Positions 34,436 to 47,057 are shown, numbered from the stretch's first letter. The stretch is DNA of 64,000 bases from Seriola aureovittata (GCF_021018895.1 NC_079375.1:22889975-22953974), one strand, 5' to 3'. The notes: a model not told the origin generated them from the sequence alone. Made by a program: numbers and translations.

Positions 34436-34551
34436 AAGAACCGGCCTGCGGAGGACTTTCGTATTCAGCGGCGCTGAAGCCTGCTGATGTTCCTGAATGG
34501 TTCTCACACCCTGCTCCTGAGAGCACCTCCACATCCGCCCACTGCACACAA
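34436..34551 (+). other. Possible plus-strand internal exon
   Basis: Acceptor (tcgctcgctacag) at 34435 and an ideal donor GTAAGT at 34552 delimit 116 nt. One of the three frames is open throughout (38 codons, starting after two bases and ending in phase 0), including KPADVPEWFSHPAPESTST. No similarity is recognised. It might be a coding exon, or an exon of a noncoding RNA divergent from the 30-31 kb GC-rich block. Confidence 0.3.
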
Positions 34552-35325
34552 GTAAGTCTTTGCACTGACGGGATGGTTTATTAAGTGCTGTGCAGGACTG
34601 AGATGAATCATGTATTTATGTCTGAAGGATCTCCTCTTAACAGGCCTCGGGGACTGGCTGGGTTTGTTCGGTTTGGATTTACATCTATTAAAAAAACAAT
34701 TGCTTATGGGTTAATAAAGACCGCATCTGTTTTTATCACAGCTCTTTTGGCTTTGTGTGCTTTTCAAAAACGCCCGCTTCTGAAAGGCGTTATCTGAAAA
34801 TGATGGTCTGGTGTTATGGCTAACTCTCTGTCTCGCCTAATGCTTCTGTGTGAAATAATGATTTGATTGATGCTCAAATTACTGATGAAATTACTATTTG
34901 GCTTGTACGGCAGCCATTATAAAATCTCTATTTAATGTTTGGCTCACAATATTAACAGAGAAATATGTCTGTGTCAGGAATGTCAGTTTTTATTTGAAAT
35001 TCAAATTTTCATTCAAATGTGGGGAAAAGATTAACCTGAAGTTCCTGACTTATTAAAAATTAAAATGAACAGTCCTGCTGCGCGCTCTTAAAATTCACAA
35101 TCAACTTGACCTGCTGCCTGTTGATCAGTAAAACAATCTAATCAGCAAAAACAGAGGAGGATGCCAGCGAGCATAGCCGTGCTGATTGGATAATCACCAC
35201 ACTGAAGCGTCTGAGAAGCAGTACGTGTGGAAGTATTTTGGGTTCAACACAAGCAGCAACTTCCAGGGCTGAAAACTGAAGCTGACATGGAGCTGCTTAA
35301 CGGGGGTGGGGGGGAATCAGGCACT

Positions 35326-35436
35326 GCCAAGATGGCGACGGCAGAGCAGCCAACTCTGAGCTTCAAAAACCACTCTTCTGAAACCTATGGGTGATGTCAC
35401 CGAGGCGGTGTCCGTGTTTATTTATAGTCTATGGTT
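35326..35436 (+). repeat. Fish interspersed repeat fragment (caagatggcgacggcagagc ... tatagtctatgg)
   Basis: Contains gagcttcaaaaaccactctt, ctgaaacctatgggtgatgt and the terminal tttatagtctatgg block. It resembles the right half of the family at 51.3-51.6 kb. Confidence 0.5.
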
Positions 35437-35577
35437 TAACAATGTAGATTACAAAATTTCATGAGTTTGATTTATTCAAACCTGACTTTCTGAAAAAGTG
35501 ACAGCTCTGTCATCTATACTGAAACACAATCCAAGTGGGAAAAAGTTCCAGACTATGGATAAACCTGACAAACTAAT

Positions 35578-35735
35578 TTAAAGGAATACAGTTCTACCTA
35601 CTGGGAAATGCCTTTATTTGCTCTCTTGCTGAGAGTTAGATGAGAAGATCAATAACAGTCTCATGTAGATATCACGCTAGAGCTAGCTTGGATTAGCATA
35701 AAGACTGGAAACTGGAGCAAACAACTAGCCAAAGA
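35578..35735 (-). repeat. Fish interspersed repeat 'TATGCTAAGCTAAG' family, copy 3 (inverted)
   Basis: Reverse complement of the copy at 241-425: starts at ttaaaggaat, then gagagttagatgagaagatc, catgtagatatcacgctaga and gcataaagactggaaactgg. Confidence 0.65.
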
Positions 35736-35774
35736 TAAACAAATGCACTTACCAGCACTTCTAAAGCTCACTGA

Positions 35775-36130
35775 TTAACACAGTATTTGGACAGGTGACA
35801 AATTAAAGTGTCTGGGCAAGGTAGTAGACCGCCATGTGCTGCCACAACAGCTTCAACGCTCCATGGCCTTGACGCTACAAGTCTCTGAAGTCTACTGGAG
35901 GGATCTATACGAAACTAAAGACATTCCCTCCGTTGGTGTTTTGATAATGGTGGTGGAGACACGTCGGGTCAAAACCTCCCATAGCTGTTCAACTGGCTCG
36001 AGATCCAGTGACTGTGAAGGCATTTCCACACTCATCGAACCAGTGACCCCTCCTGTCTTATGGATGGGGGCTTTATCGTCCTGTTTCTCCACTAGTTTTT
36101 CCAGTTTCCAGTTAATTTGTCACCTGTTTG
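35775..36130 (+). mobile_element. Fragment of a fish DNA-transposon-like repeat
   Basis: Contains ggacaggtgacaaattaaag, a ctctgaagtctactggaggg block, ttttgataatggtggtggag and tcaactggctcgagatccag, then gtgactgtgaaggcatttcc and gtgacccctcctgtcttatg. I recognise this order as a common fish repeat; which superfamily it belongs to is not clear from the sequence. Both ends are missing. Confidence 0.5.
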
Positions 36131-37135
36131 CACTTTGATAGTGAACCTTGAGCTGAGACTGTTTTTGTCAACAGCTGTTTCCACCATCAGGGAACAAATT
36201 GACAAGCTCAGCTTTTGATCCAACACGGAGAACAGGTCCGACCCAGAATGATGGAGAGCTGAACACAAGTCTATGACGGAAGAGAAAACTCCTCATGAAG
36301 ACCAAGAAACAGTCAAAAGCTCCAAAGCAAGCAAGTAAGTGGACCGTGCGACGAGGTGGTTTTGTTTAGACTCCGCACAGTAAATGTCGTCTGTCCTGCT
36401 CCTCATCAGATGACAGATGTAAGGCACAGTTTTGTGGAAGAGGAGGCGATGCAGTTGTTTTCTCGCTTTTTGATGCTTCACTGTGACTAACGCGACCAGA
36501 AAGATTTTGTGGTTGCCATTTTGCTGTAACTCGTAAACAGGGACAAGCCACCGTTAATGTTGAAGAGTGAGGAGGGACAAAGAGTGAGGAGGGCAGGGAG
36601 CGGGACACTGATAAGGTCAGAATGGATCTCCTCTTTCCTCAAGGCGTTCCTGTTAACATCCAAACACATGCCAACATCCATTACATGTGAGCCTGAGGCC
36701 AAACACAGACATTGATCCTAAAGTTCATCACTGAACATTCAACACAAACAACAGATGACGACTTTTCCCCCGACGTTCAAAGGGAGAGTGAGAAATAAAA
36801 GACAGAGCACAAGACCAGGGAGGCTTCCCTCTCCGCTTTGGTTTTAAGCTCGAGCTCCGACAAACCAATATCCTCGCTGATGGCCGTAACAAATATGCAG
36901 TAATTTGAAGATTAATGTAGCTTGGGTCTCACATTTCCTAACTTGTATTAGACATTTAAATCAAGCAGGTAATAAAACGGGCTCGCAGCATGAGCTTAAG
37001 CACATTATGCTGTAATTAGGGAGGCAGCTCGTTGTGGCTTTACACCCAGATAAGGTAAGCTAAAAATTAGACTGTGATTGAACACAGCACAAACGTATAC
37101 ATATTGACCTGTGCACACCTCTGCGTGTGCGTGTG

Positions 37136-37138
<3 letters not shown>

Positions 37139-37190
<52 letters not shown>
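37139..37190 (+). repeat. (GT)26 microsatellite
   Basis: 52 bp of GT. Confidence 0.95.
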
Positions 37191-37192
<2 letters not shown>

Positions 37193-38355
37193 CTGTAGCT
37201 GTACCATGTTGCCGCAGACTGTTTTTATGTTGCTCTAGTTAAAGCAAGGAATGCAAGCAGATAACAATCGGACAACAAACAGCAAAGGATGGGGGATGTT
37301 TTAAAAACGACTGTCTGCGATCCACAGCCGTCAACGCAACATGACAATAAGGTAAAAGGTGTTGATTAACGTGATGGCATGTTGGAGGTCATGGCCTGTC
37401 ATTCACATCTCTTCATCTCACAGTTTATAGTGTCAGAAGTTCTTTTAACTCCAACTAGCAAACTGCATTTGCATTTCCTGCAGCTGCTTCACAATAAAAG
37501 CATCCAGCTGGTTTGCGGGTGGAAAGCTTTTAATGTGAAGCAACAGGGCGTGTTCAATTTGCGTTAGACTGTAACTTAATCCAGCTCTGTTTGGACTGTA
37601 GGGAAAGCAATCAGTAAAAACTAAAGATTTTGATAAAAACAAGCAGGTGTATTTTTGTTAATTTTGTTAATTTGTAGAATTATTAATCTCCTGTTGGTGT
37701 TTAAAGCTTTGCTCCAATAACAAAATGCTGCTTAAGTAACAGTAGGGGTCCCATAGAAAGTCCACACTTAAAAGTCTGGGGTTTAAATAAATAAACTGAA
37801 CTGTGAGAGTGTAAAGGAGAAAATATCCCGGCGTCTTTTGGACGATGCAGTAGAAATATTTTCGGGAGCCGATGACTCGCAGCAGATTGGTGGGTTTTCA
37901 TCTCCTCTCGTGCTTTTTCTCTCTTTTCTCAAAGCGTTCTTATCTGTGTTGACAAATAAATTCAAATATCACTGCAGACTCATGGCAGATATATCTCTGC
38001 TGTGCCTTTTCTTTTATGGGCCCAGACTGTCCTCTGATCCAAAATGCCAATGAAACACAATTAATATTCAACGAGACGTTAGAAAACTTCAGAACTGTGC
38101 ACAAAGTTGTTTAAATAAACAATAAACACCGACTGTCGACTGCCTGTATTTATTCCTCCTATTGTCCATAGATGAAGCTCATAGGTGTGAATGGGACATT
38201 GAGTTTGTCTGTGGTTTGTCTTCAGCATAAGTTGAAGAAAATTTTGACCCGCTTTTTCCTGACGTTTGTCCAAACCAGTTCAAACCACATCACAATACTC
38301 AAACAAATAAGGAGCTTGTGCAACTTTAGTCCACTTTGAAGTGAACGCACGCACG

Positions 38356-38363
<8 letters not shown>

Positions 38364-38396
<33 letters not shown>
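38364..38396 (+). repeat. (CA)n microsatellite preceded by GCAC units
   Basis: About 33 bp of CA preceded by short cgca units at 38346-38363. Confidence 0.9.
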
Positions 38397-38398
<2 letters not shown>

Positions 38399-38679
38399 AG
38401 ACAAAAACAGCAAACTCCAAAAGCAGAGGTCAAGCAAACACCATTCTCACCCATAACTGACCTTAATACAAGAGAAGTCAAAACTGAAGGGACGGCGCTC
38501 TCTGCTGCACTTTGTCGTTCCCAAGAAAAGAAAGATAACTTCAAAGCTGACTGCAGAACCATATTCTATATTTTTACTGTTTATATAGGAATTAAATCCT
38601 TTGAGAACTTTGAGAATTCGCACGTAGAACAAGGTTCAGACCCTGATGAGAGCAACCAGCCGAAAACATAATTACTCAA

Positions 38680-38825
38680 AACATCTTAAGTTAAGATTTT
38701 CCTTTAAGTCTGAGTTAAGGTTTCTCCTTAAGTCTTCTCCTTAAGGTTTCCTTAAATGTTCACAGTATTACAGGTTTTCTGTTTATCTTGTTCTTATACT
38801 TAAAGGAATCACTTTCCAATATCTG
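38680..38825. repeat. 'Ttaagttaagattttc' interspersed repeat, copy 1
   Basis: Shares ttaagttaagattttc, taagtctgagtt, ctccttaaggtttccttaaa and tgttcttatacttaa-type blocks with the reverse complement of 46600-46840. Confidence 0.55.
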
Positions 38826-39951
38826 TTGTCTTCAAGATTTCCTTAGAACAAAAGAAGCTTCAGTTCAGGCCCACACTTTGATTTGTCACTTTCACTCAGA
38901 CCATCCATACGACTTTGACATTAAGATGCTATAAAAGTGGTGATTTGGGCTTTAACCTAGTATATAAATGTAAAATCTTAAAAAAGATGTATGAAGCTGC
39001 CAGCCTCAGCATGACGTCTTGTCTTATAATATCCACGCATCAACCTGCTCTTACACCGAAGGGCTAATCTCACAGGGAGCCAAGAGTCGCATCTGGGCTT
39101 ATTACATCCCCCTCGATCTATATATCTGTCCCTTACAGCAATTAGGTTAATATCTCTTCACCTCTCGTTAGCTCAGCATGCCTATGATGGGACGTCTGAC
39201 TGTGAGAGGGGCCTCGAACTGAAGGAGGCATCGATAAGCCCGACTCTCTCTTCCCTCCTGAGCGGTGCATGTGAGGAAAGAGCTCAGCGTGGAGGGTAGA
39301 AAGGTCCCGAGAAGATATGATAAGAGAAGTGAAGGGAAGACAGGACAGAGTACATGAAGGGGAAGAGCAGCGAGGACAGAGCGTCACAGGGTTGACGGTT
39401 CACAATGGGACAAGCACCGCAGGAGCCGTGGAGCAGGAGAAAAGGGAAGAAACACAAAAAAGCTCAGTTTTGCAACAGCAGGTCGGCTTTGTCCGGCGCA
39501 AACAAAAGAACAAAATGTGTTGAAGCGCAGTTGGAGGGAAAATCGCCCTTTCATGTTCAGTCCAAAACAGCAAGGTCTTTAACTGGAAGCAGGGGAAGAA
39601 AGTGTGATTCAGAAAGGAAAAACAGGGAGAAAACATCAGCAGCAGAGAGAGTAAAAAAGCAGAAGCGAACAGAGAGATAAAGGAGGGACTGAAGACGGGG
39701 AAACGAGACTCAAAGGAGTGAGGGATGTTTGTGCGGTGGTCCGGCTGACCTGAGCTGGCCACTCTGTGGACACCCAGGGGAGAGAGACAAATGATGGAGA
39801 GGAAGACAAGAGAGTAAAAAAGAAAAGAGGGAACAGAGAGACATTTCCAACGCTTGGTTTAACCTGAAGTTTCCATGATAATTCCTCTACCCATCCCCCG
39901 ACCCCTCATCCCTCACTGCTTTGGCTGGGAGGGCCCCAGCTGTTGGGTCTG

Positions 39952-39959
39952 TATAAATA
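39952..39959 (+). promoter_or_regulatory. TATAAATA box in a GC-rich plus-strand context
   Basis: gtctgTATAAATAGcgtgag followed by GC-rich DNA (cggacccccggggagaac) and an ATG at 40015. That ATG opens only a 15-codon frame. A core promoter for a plus-strand RNA is possible; nothing downstream is recognised. Confidence 0.25.
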
Positions 39960-42478
39960 GCGTGAGGCTTCGGCTCGGACCCCCGGGGAGAACGGGGCTC
40001 ATTGGAGAGAAGGCATGGGAACAAATCGGGCCGGAAAAAAGCACACAACATACACATTTTGACAAACATATGGGACCATTGCTGAGGATGAAAGTGAGGA
40101 ACATGTGACTGAAGTCGGCCTCACGTGGCAGAAGTCACTGTCGCGGGTCGAAATGCGACCAGAGAGAGAGAGAGAGAGAGAGAGTGGAAACCAGAGACAG
40201 ACAGAGACAGGAAACATGTCTTCATCATTCAGGACAGAGATGAAACGCTGTCCGAGGTGCCAGCGCTTTATGGACATCGGTTACTATCGACCGCCGCAAA
40301 GGCAGCAACATAAAAAGCCTAAAGAAATCCTGCATCACAACACAGGCTCATGTGTCCGTCTATGAAGAAGCAACTTACACACAACACATACGCGTCTCTG
40401 AGGGTCAGTCTGACTGAAAACCACCATATGATACTTTCTACAATTGAGTTTCAAAGTTCAGTCTTGACCCCAAAGTCGAGTATAAACTCTAAAGTCGGAA
40501 ATTTGAACGTCTACATTTCCATGACGACTAGAGCCGACTCCGTCTCCTGATGCTGATGAACAATCCAGAACAGCTACTAACTGGACCTTGAAGTGTTTGT
40601 CCACTTCTTTTTCTAAAAGTTATATTCAGGTCAGACACTGGAGTGTGATGGTGGCTTTCTCCTCTCTGGGTGAAGTGGGAGCAGGATGTTCAGGAGCAAA
40701 AGCCCCTTTCAGACCGAGCACCTCTGAGATGTCAGCGCCGTGCCTGAAAAGACCCGCCGTTGTTTTTCCTTTAAAAGTTGCACCGTTGATGCAAAAACTC
40801 CGGACAGTAACTTTTTCACAACTTCTTCTTCAAGTCTAAATACAATACAGTCCCATTACTGAAATTAATCAACAATTTTAATAATAAGAAGAAAAATCTA
40901 ATTTCAAACCTACATATTTGGTTTAAGGACGTTAGTTGGACAAAAGAAGCTTTTTAAACAGATAAACTTGGGCTTTTTTTGTTGCTATTCTAAATGTCAG
41001 TGTATGTTTTAACATTGGTGTAACTTCTAAGACCGGCTTGATTTTCTCTTTTAAAGAAGGGGGGGGGGTCACTTCAATGTATGTGTGTGTTCAGTGTGAA
41101 TGTTAAAGCTGCACCAATCAATATTTTAGATTAACAGTGCATCAGATGATTATGTGTAATGTGAAAGGATTTTAGAGTCTTTCAGCTCATTGTTTGGGAT
41201 AAATCCACAGCACTGTGCGCGTTCAGCTCCGAGTGTCAAAACGGACAAAACAAAGTTAGCAAAACTGGCAGGTGAACGTTGTGTTGCAGCATTCAGCGGC
41301 TTATGAGCCAGATAAGAGTGAATATTGGACTTAAATTCATCAGGTGGACAGAAGTAAAACTCCGTATGAATGCTGATGTTGCTCTGTGTCTGCTGGATGC
41401 GTAAACACACATTTTATTCCTGACACGTTTGCTGCAAGAACTACGCCAAACTGTTGTGTTTACAGTTAGTGCCACTGCCCCATGTGGCAAAAAAAACCGC
41501 AGCATTAAAGTTGTGTTTTCACTTTTTTCTGTTTGTTCAGCTGCGGAAACAGTGAGGCAACAGAAATGTATGTCGTTATTTACTAAATAAGAAAACCCAT
41601 GAGAAAACGTAACTGGGACATTACTGAAAAGTACCAGTCACTGTAATGAGGGCGATTGACAATCAAGCTGCGAGGATAAACAGGCAACATCAAAAAGTTT
41701 TAACAGTTTTATATTTCACCGCTTACGCAGCCTGTGTGATTTTTCTGCTCTGACATTATTTTCCAAATAACAGCTGTTCTCCAACAGCGCTGCACCTGCA
41801 TCTGTAACGGCCCCGCCACGTTCGACCCCCGGCCGACGAAGGAACTTCCTGGTGATGTTTTCCCGCAATGTGACAGAGCCCCACGTCTGAGAGTGGCTTC
41901 GGAGAGGAGGAAACACAGAGAGGAGGAAGAGTGATAAATAACACAGGGGAGGTGTGTGACCGAGCAGGAGAGGCCTGTCCGACCCTGAGAAAAGCAGACC
42001 CCCCCTCGTCCCAGGCTTATAGCTGCCATTCAGCACTCACATACACATACAGAGCCAGGGAGCAGGTTGGGTTCAAGCGCAACAAATGACCTAAATATGG
42101 TTCTGAAAGGGGCCTTTGAAAAGAGTTCAATTGGAAACCGTTGAAAATGATAATAATACTAAAAGAAAGTGGGGGAGATTTAAGAGCTCCGTTGTGTGGA
42201 CACAATGTCAGAGCCCTGTCCATAATTTCACCGACTCCAGAAGGACGAGAGAGGAAGAGTGTGAAGTCTCCTTTTTTCTGTCTTTTTTGTGTTGTTGGAG
42301 GGAGGGAGACCCATTAAACCAGAAGGAGAAAGGGGGAGAGGAAGAAAATCAGAAAAACTAAATTTTCAGCCTGAGTGGTTTTTCCAAATGAAATCTAAAG
42401 CTCAGAAACACAATGGACTCCTTTTTTTTTTTCCCCTCCCCTCTTTGCTGTGTATGTGTGTGTTTGTGAGCGTACACC

Positions 42479-42503
42479 GGGGGGGGGGGGGGGGGGGGGG
42501 GGG
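42479..42503 (+). repeat. Poly-G tract (25 G)
   Basis: Longest homopolymer G run in the window; capable of intramolecular G-quadruplex formation. Confidence 0.9.
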
Positions 42504-42750
42504 TTTGGTTAGTGGTGGGTTACCTTTTAAAGAGTGCCCAGCAGTGGACGTGTTTGGCATTTGTGGCCCTTGTCCCTCAGTTGTGCGTTCGCCACAGTGG
42601 CTGCCGTTAAGCTGACGTTGGGCACTGTCTGCCCGTACGGACGCTTGGTTTTTTTTTCATCCGTTCATTCAGCCAGTCAGTCAGGGGGTGAAATCAGAAA
42701 CAGAAATCATGTCTGACTCTTCTCCCCCCCCCCACCTGCCCTCACAGCTC

Positions 42751-42753
<3 letters not shown>

Positions 42754-42798
<45 letters not shown>

Positions 42799-42915
42799 GG
42801 TTCACATCTGTTTGTTGGCCGCTCGCCCCTGAGGCAGTCAACACGGTTGCTGAGCACTGCTGTTAACTAAACTGGCTGACTGGCAACTCAATATGTTTCT
42901 TACATAAGGACAGAA

Positions 42916-42959
<44 letters not shown>
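42754..42959 (+). repeat. (CT)n then (GA)n pair
   Basis: CT tract at 42754-42799 and GA tract at 42909-42959, opposite in sense and about 110 bp apart, so they are mutually complementary. Confidence 0.9.
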
Positions 42960-42962
<3 letters not shown>

Positions 42963-43315
42963 TGTCTCGTTTCACCTGTAATACGTGCACTCACATCACG
43001 ACGGTCCACGGCTCCAGAGGGCAGAAACAATAACAAAAATATTTTTAAATCAGGCACCGACCGGAACATGGAGTGTGACTACGATCAAAGTGAAAACCAA
43101 CTTTCAAAAGAAAAAAAAAAAAAGCCTCCACACATCCCCAGTGAGCTGAAGTTTGGCCTGAACAGTTCGGAGCTAAAGTCACAGCCTCGCAGCCTGAGGT
43201 CACTAAACAGATTGGGTCTTTATTATTTTATAATTTAAGATAAAACGGAGCAAAAGTTAGAAGATACTTATCAACTTTAGTACATCAACTTCTGTTTGTG
43301 GTGGGTGTTTGTCTG

Positions 43316-43342
43316 TGTGTGTGCGTGTGTGTTTGTGTGTGC

Positions 43343-43394
<52 letters not shown>

Positions 43395-43522
43395 ATTGAC
43401 ATATCTGGGAGCACTTGTGCAGAAATCTAAAATGTGTTCATGTAGTATTCTAATGTGTGGATCTAATGTGTAAGTGCGTGTGTGTGTGTGTGTGTGTGTG
43501 CGTGTGTGTGCACGTGGGTGGT

Positions 43523-43562
<40 letters not shown>

Positions 43563-43690
43563 TGACCTTGGGGAGGTTGTGGCTGTGGGTTCCACTATTT
43601 CTTTCCATTTAGTTTCCACTTCACAGCCTACAGCACACATTAGCCACACAACCCCTGGGAAATGCCACACACACACACACACACACACAC
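43316..43690 (+). repeat. Cluster of GT tracts with a facing CA tract
   Basis: GT at 43316-43393 and 43479-43560, CA at about 43668-43690. The many open frames across this interval are repeat artefacts. Confidence 0.9.
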
Positions 43691-45539
43691 TGAGTGACAC
43701 ACTCATTCTCTCTCACATCCACCCACACGCACAAACACACAAAGGCTCCCCACTCAGGGGGTACACAAACCGTGGGGCTATCACAGACTCTCCTGCTGCT
43801 GTTGCACTTCTGACAACAAACCTGTCATTACATGAGCATCATGTGCAAACTGCATGAAGACTAGTGGAAAACCGTTTTCTGAACCGTATTCATTTATTAT
43901 TCAATAAATAATTGGCAGTTATTTAACAAAAACCACCAAACATTCTGAATGCAGCTTTTCACTATTATCATGCAGCGCTGATGGCAACAGAAAATATTCA
44001 TATTTCCATATCCGGGTCGATCCAGGTATTTTAATTGTATCGGCTAAAATGAAGCTGAACAAATTCTGGTCCTTTCTTTGTTGAACTCTAGACTTTCATT
44101 TGCAGTCTGAGGTGTGTTTCTCGCCGCTGCTCGGCGCATTATTGTGTGAACGTGAAGAATTAGTGCGAGTGCCGGTGTTCGCTGAGACACCAGGCCGGCA
44201 GGATACACAGGGTTTGCTAATGTATGAAGTGAGTTATCAGCAGCAGTGGACAAACATTAACGACAGACATCACTGCTTCAACTCTCACTACGGCGACAGA
44301 ATGATTCAATTTCTCAAGTAAAACGAAAAAATGTTCATGACTCATTCTCGCTCTCTATTTATATGAAATGCCAGATAAATATTAAATCAATCAATCAATA
44401 TTCAGGTGATATACAAGTATCACTTCAGACTAAAGCAAGATTTGAGCAGAAAAGTGTTTATGGCCCAAATCAGCTGAAAAAAATGGACAAGAATCTTTAC
44501 CAGTATTAGAGAATGGAATAAAATGAAGTAATTGTGAAAACGAGGCGTCAAAACTGTGCAGCAACAAACAGTCAGAGGATAAAGTTTGTAACGTCGCCTG
44601 TTGAACAGTTTAAAATTTGAGATTAATTGAGGGAATATGTAAAAATATGAGGGTTCACAGGGTCTAAGTGTCATTTCACTGCTGACAGACCGAGTCCAGT
44701 TTGAAATCTTAATTATCACGTCCGAGTCCAAAACTCCTACAAACTGTGGATGAAAACGTTTTGCCAACATTGGACTTTGATGTGAAGCCAGTCAGTGGTG
44801 ACCTCTCCCTCCATTTGGTTTTAATGGTGATGGAGGGGCAGCAGTGTTCTGCACAGCCAGACATATGAATACAGGAAATAAGCCAAACCTCAGTCCAACT
44901 CCTCCTCCTCCTCCTCCTCTCACATCCCTTTACATACATCCCAACAGCAGACATTTTAAAGACAACAAGTGGCAAAGACGTAACTAAGGAGAAACAACAA
45001 AGAGACAACTATCCGTCCAGTAAACGCTTGTGCCAGGGCGCCATCTGCTCATCCGCTCAGTGGAAGTGGAGGCGTCCAGGGCGGTCAAAGACAACGCAGG
45101 AAGATTGAGGGGACGGGGCTCCCTTTGAACGCTATGAACGAGTCTGGACAGAAAAGAGTCCCGGCAGAAGGCTACCAGCCGAGCCAAGCGGTAGCAGGAA
45201 GCAAGCTTCTTGTGTGTCACGAGATTTACGGTGACGTGTCCATCCACCAACCATCTGGGTCAACATAAATTAAGTGAACCAGACGGTAAGGAAAGGGCAG
45301 GGACTTACAAAAAAGAAAAAGTTGCACCATGTTGAGAAAAACAAAACAAGAAAGGCGATTTTCACTCTTAAACAGACGTAAAGATGAGTGGATGAAATGT
45401 GAAATGAAAGAGGAATAAAACATTTTTTTACAAATTCATCAACTCTTGTTATGAAAGTGAAAAGATGGAAGAGGAAGAAAAGAGCTCAAGAAGAGGTGAC
45501 AGTTGGCGATGGGAGAGAGAGGTCTGTCCGTAATTCTCT

Positions 45540-45544
<5 letters not shown>

Positions 45545-45579
<35 letters not shown>

Positions 45580-45583
45580 CACT

Positions 45584-45621
<38 letters not shown>

Positions 45622-45623
45622 CA

Positions 45624-45662
<39 letters not shown>
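45545..45662 (+). repeat. Composite (CA)n / (CT)n microsatellite
   Basis: Three CA runs separated by ctctcactct spacers over about 118 bp. Confidence 0.95.
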
Positions 45663-45665
<3 letters not shown>

Positions 45666-46599
45666 TTCTTTCTTTCGCTCTTTGTTGATGTCTCAACTGA
45701 CATCACTGTCTGCCACTGCTGAAAACAACAGTCCCAGCCATCAGACAGAACCGGCCAATCACAAGGGGGGCAGGCTGTGTGCAAGTGTGCGTGGTGACTG
45801 ATTGTCCGCCGTCACCGCTGGAGTTGTTGTACAATCTTCCCGCAGCTCTGCGCCATGTTTACCTTCATAGATAAGACATGCGTGTCGGTTACACTCTGAC
45901 CTCTGCCCTACTTTCTGCGGAAAAAACACTGACACTTCAAGAATCGATCTGGAGTCGTAATCTGGCCTCAGAGAGAAAAGGACCGTTGCTTAGCGCCTGC
46001 AGTCGAACATAAAGTTATTAATGGCCAAATGTATTTTTCAGTATGTGTGTGTCGCTTTTAAATTCTCTGCCAAATCAAGCGAAGTGACCTCAAACCAGGA
46101 GTCAGTTAGTGTTGGAGAGGGAACAAAACTTTCGGATTTCCAGAGCAAACAGTCTTCACCAACTGCTGTGACGCCTTGAGCCAAATTAAACAGGCAATCA
46201 TTTATATTAGTGATAAGAGGAGGCTCCGGCCAAGAGAGTGGGACTCGTATGTTGTTATTAGCATCTCAGACTAATGATGCAACAGAAGTGTTGCTATGTA
46301 GAGCGGCACGATACGTAGCAACTCTCATTTAGCTTTTAAACATGAGACTCACTTTAAAAGAGAGAGCACAAAGAACTGGGAATGGTCGCACCAAACACCT
46401 TCAGTTTTCTACTTGAGTATGACACTTAAGGTTTAATTTCTCCTCAGCTGAGAGCGAGTTTGAGAGAGAGTTTCCATGGAGACTGCTTGTTTGCTGGGAT
46501 TACCGTGTGATTCCTGTTATCACTTTTGAGAAGCTCGGGATGCGTTCGCGTTGATTTTTTACCATAAACCTTGTGATGTTGGTTGGTGGTTAAGAGAGA

Positions 46600-46840
46600 G
46601 TCAGAGGTACCTTTAGTTTTTTTCTTAGTTTGGTTGACCTTAAGTGATTTCTTAAGTATAAGACCAAGATAAGGAGGAACTCAGACTTTAAAGAAAATCT
46701 TAACTTTAGGTGTTTTTTGCAACTGGCCCTTATGTTTAAGACTAAGATGAGGAGAAAATCTTAAATGCTTACGTGAACATTTTAAGGAAACCTCAAGGAG
46801 AAAACTTAAAGAGTGTTTTGTGCAACCGGCCCCTGAACTT
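46600..46840. repeat. 'Ttaagttaagattttc' interspersed repeat, copy 2 (inverted relative to copy 1)
   Basis: Contains ttaagtataagaccaagata, gactttaaagaaaatcttaa, a repeated caactggcccttatg / caaccggcccctgaac pair and cttaaagagtgttttgtgca. The duplicated cca(a)ctggccc element suggests an internal tandem arrangement. Confidence 0.55.
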
Positions 46841-47053
46841 TATTGAAATTGCTGACACTTTTATTTACATTGACATTGAATGAACTGCGCCCACCCCCAC
46901 CCCCCTCAGGATGTATACTCACTGTTCAGGAAGGTGCTTTCAAATGCAAAGCACCTCATGAATACACAGCAACACATTCAAACACTTGGCCTAAGTGCCC
47001 CTAGTGGGCTGAGGAGTCATGACAGTCACTACAGATCATACTGAACTCTTACT

Positions 47054-47057
<4 letters not shown>

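Noticed and set aside
40105..40365. Arg-Glu rich frame after the 39.95-kb TATA
   Set aside because: It begins in a GA repeat and has no recognisable domain; kept only as a low-interest motif coincidence.
43257..43857. Long frames on both strands over His/Thr or Val/Cys repeats
   Set aside because: Dinucleotide repeats lack stop codons in some frames; the translations are pure repeat.
44984..45250. 88-codon minus-strand frame
   Set aside because: No similarity, no convincing acceptor or donor, and ordinary length for this GC content.
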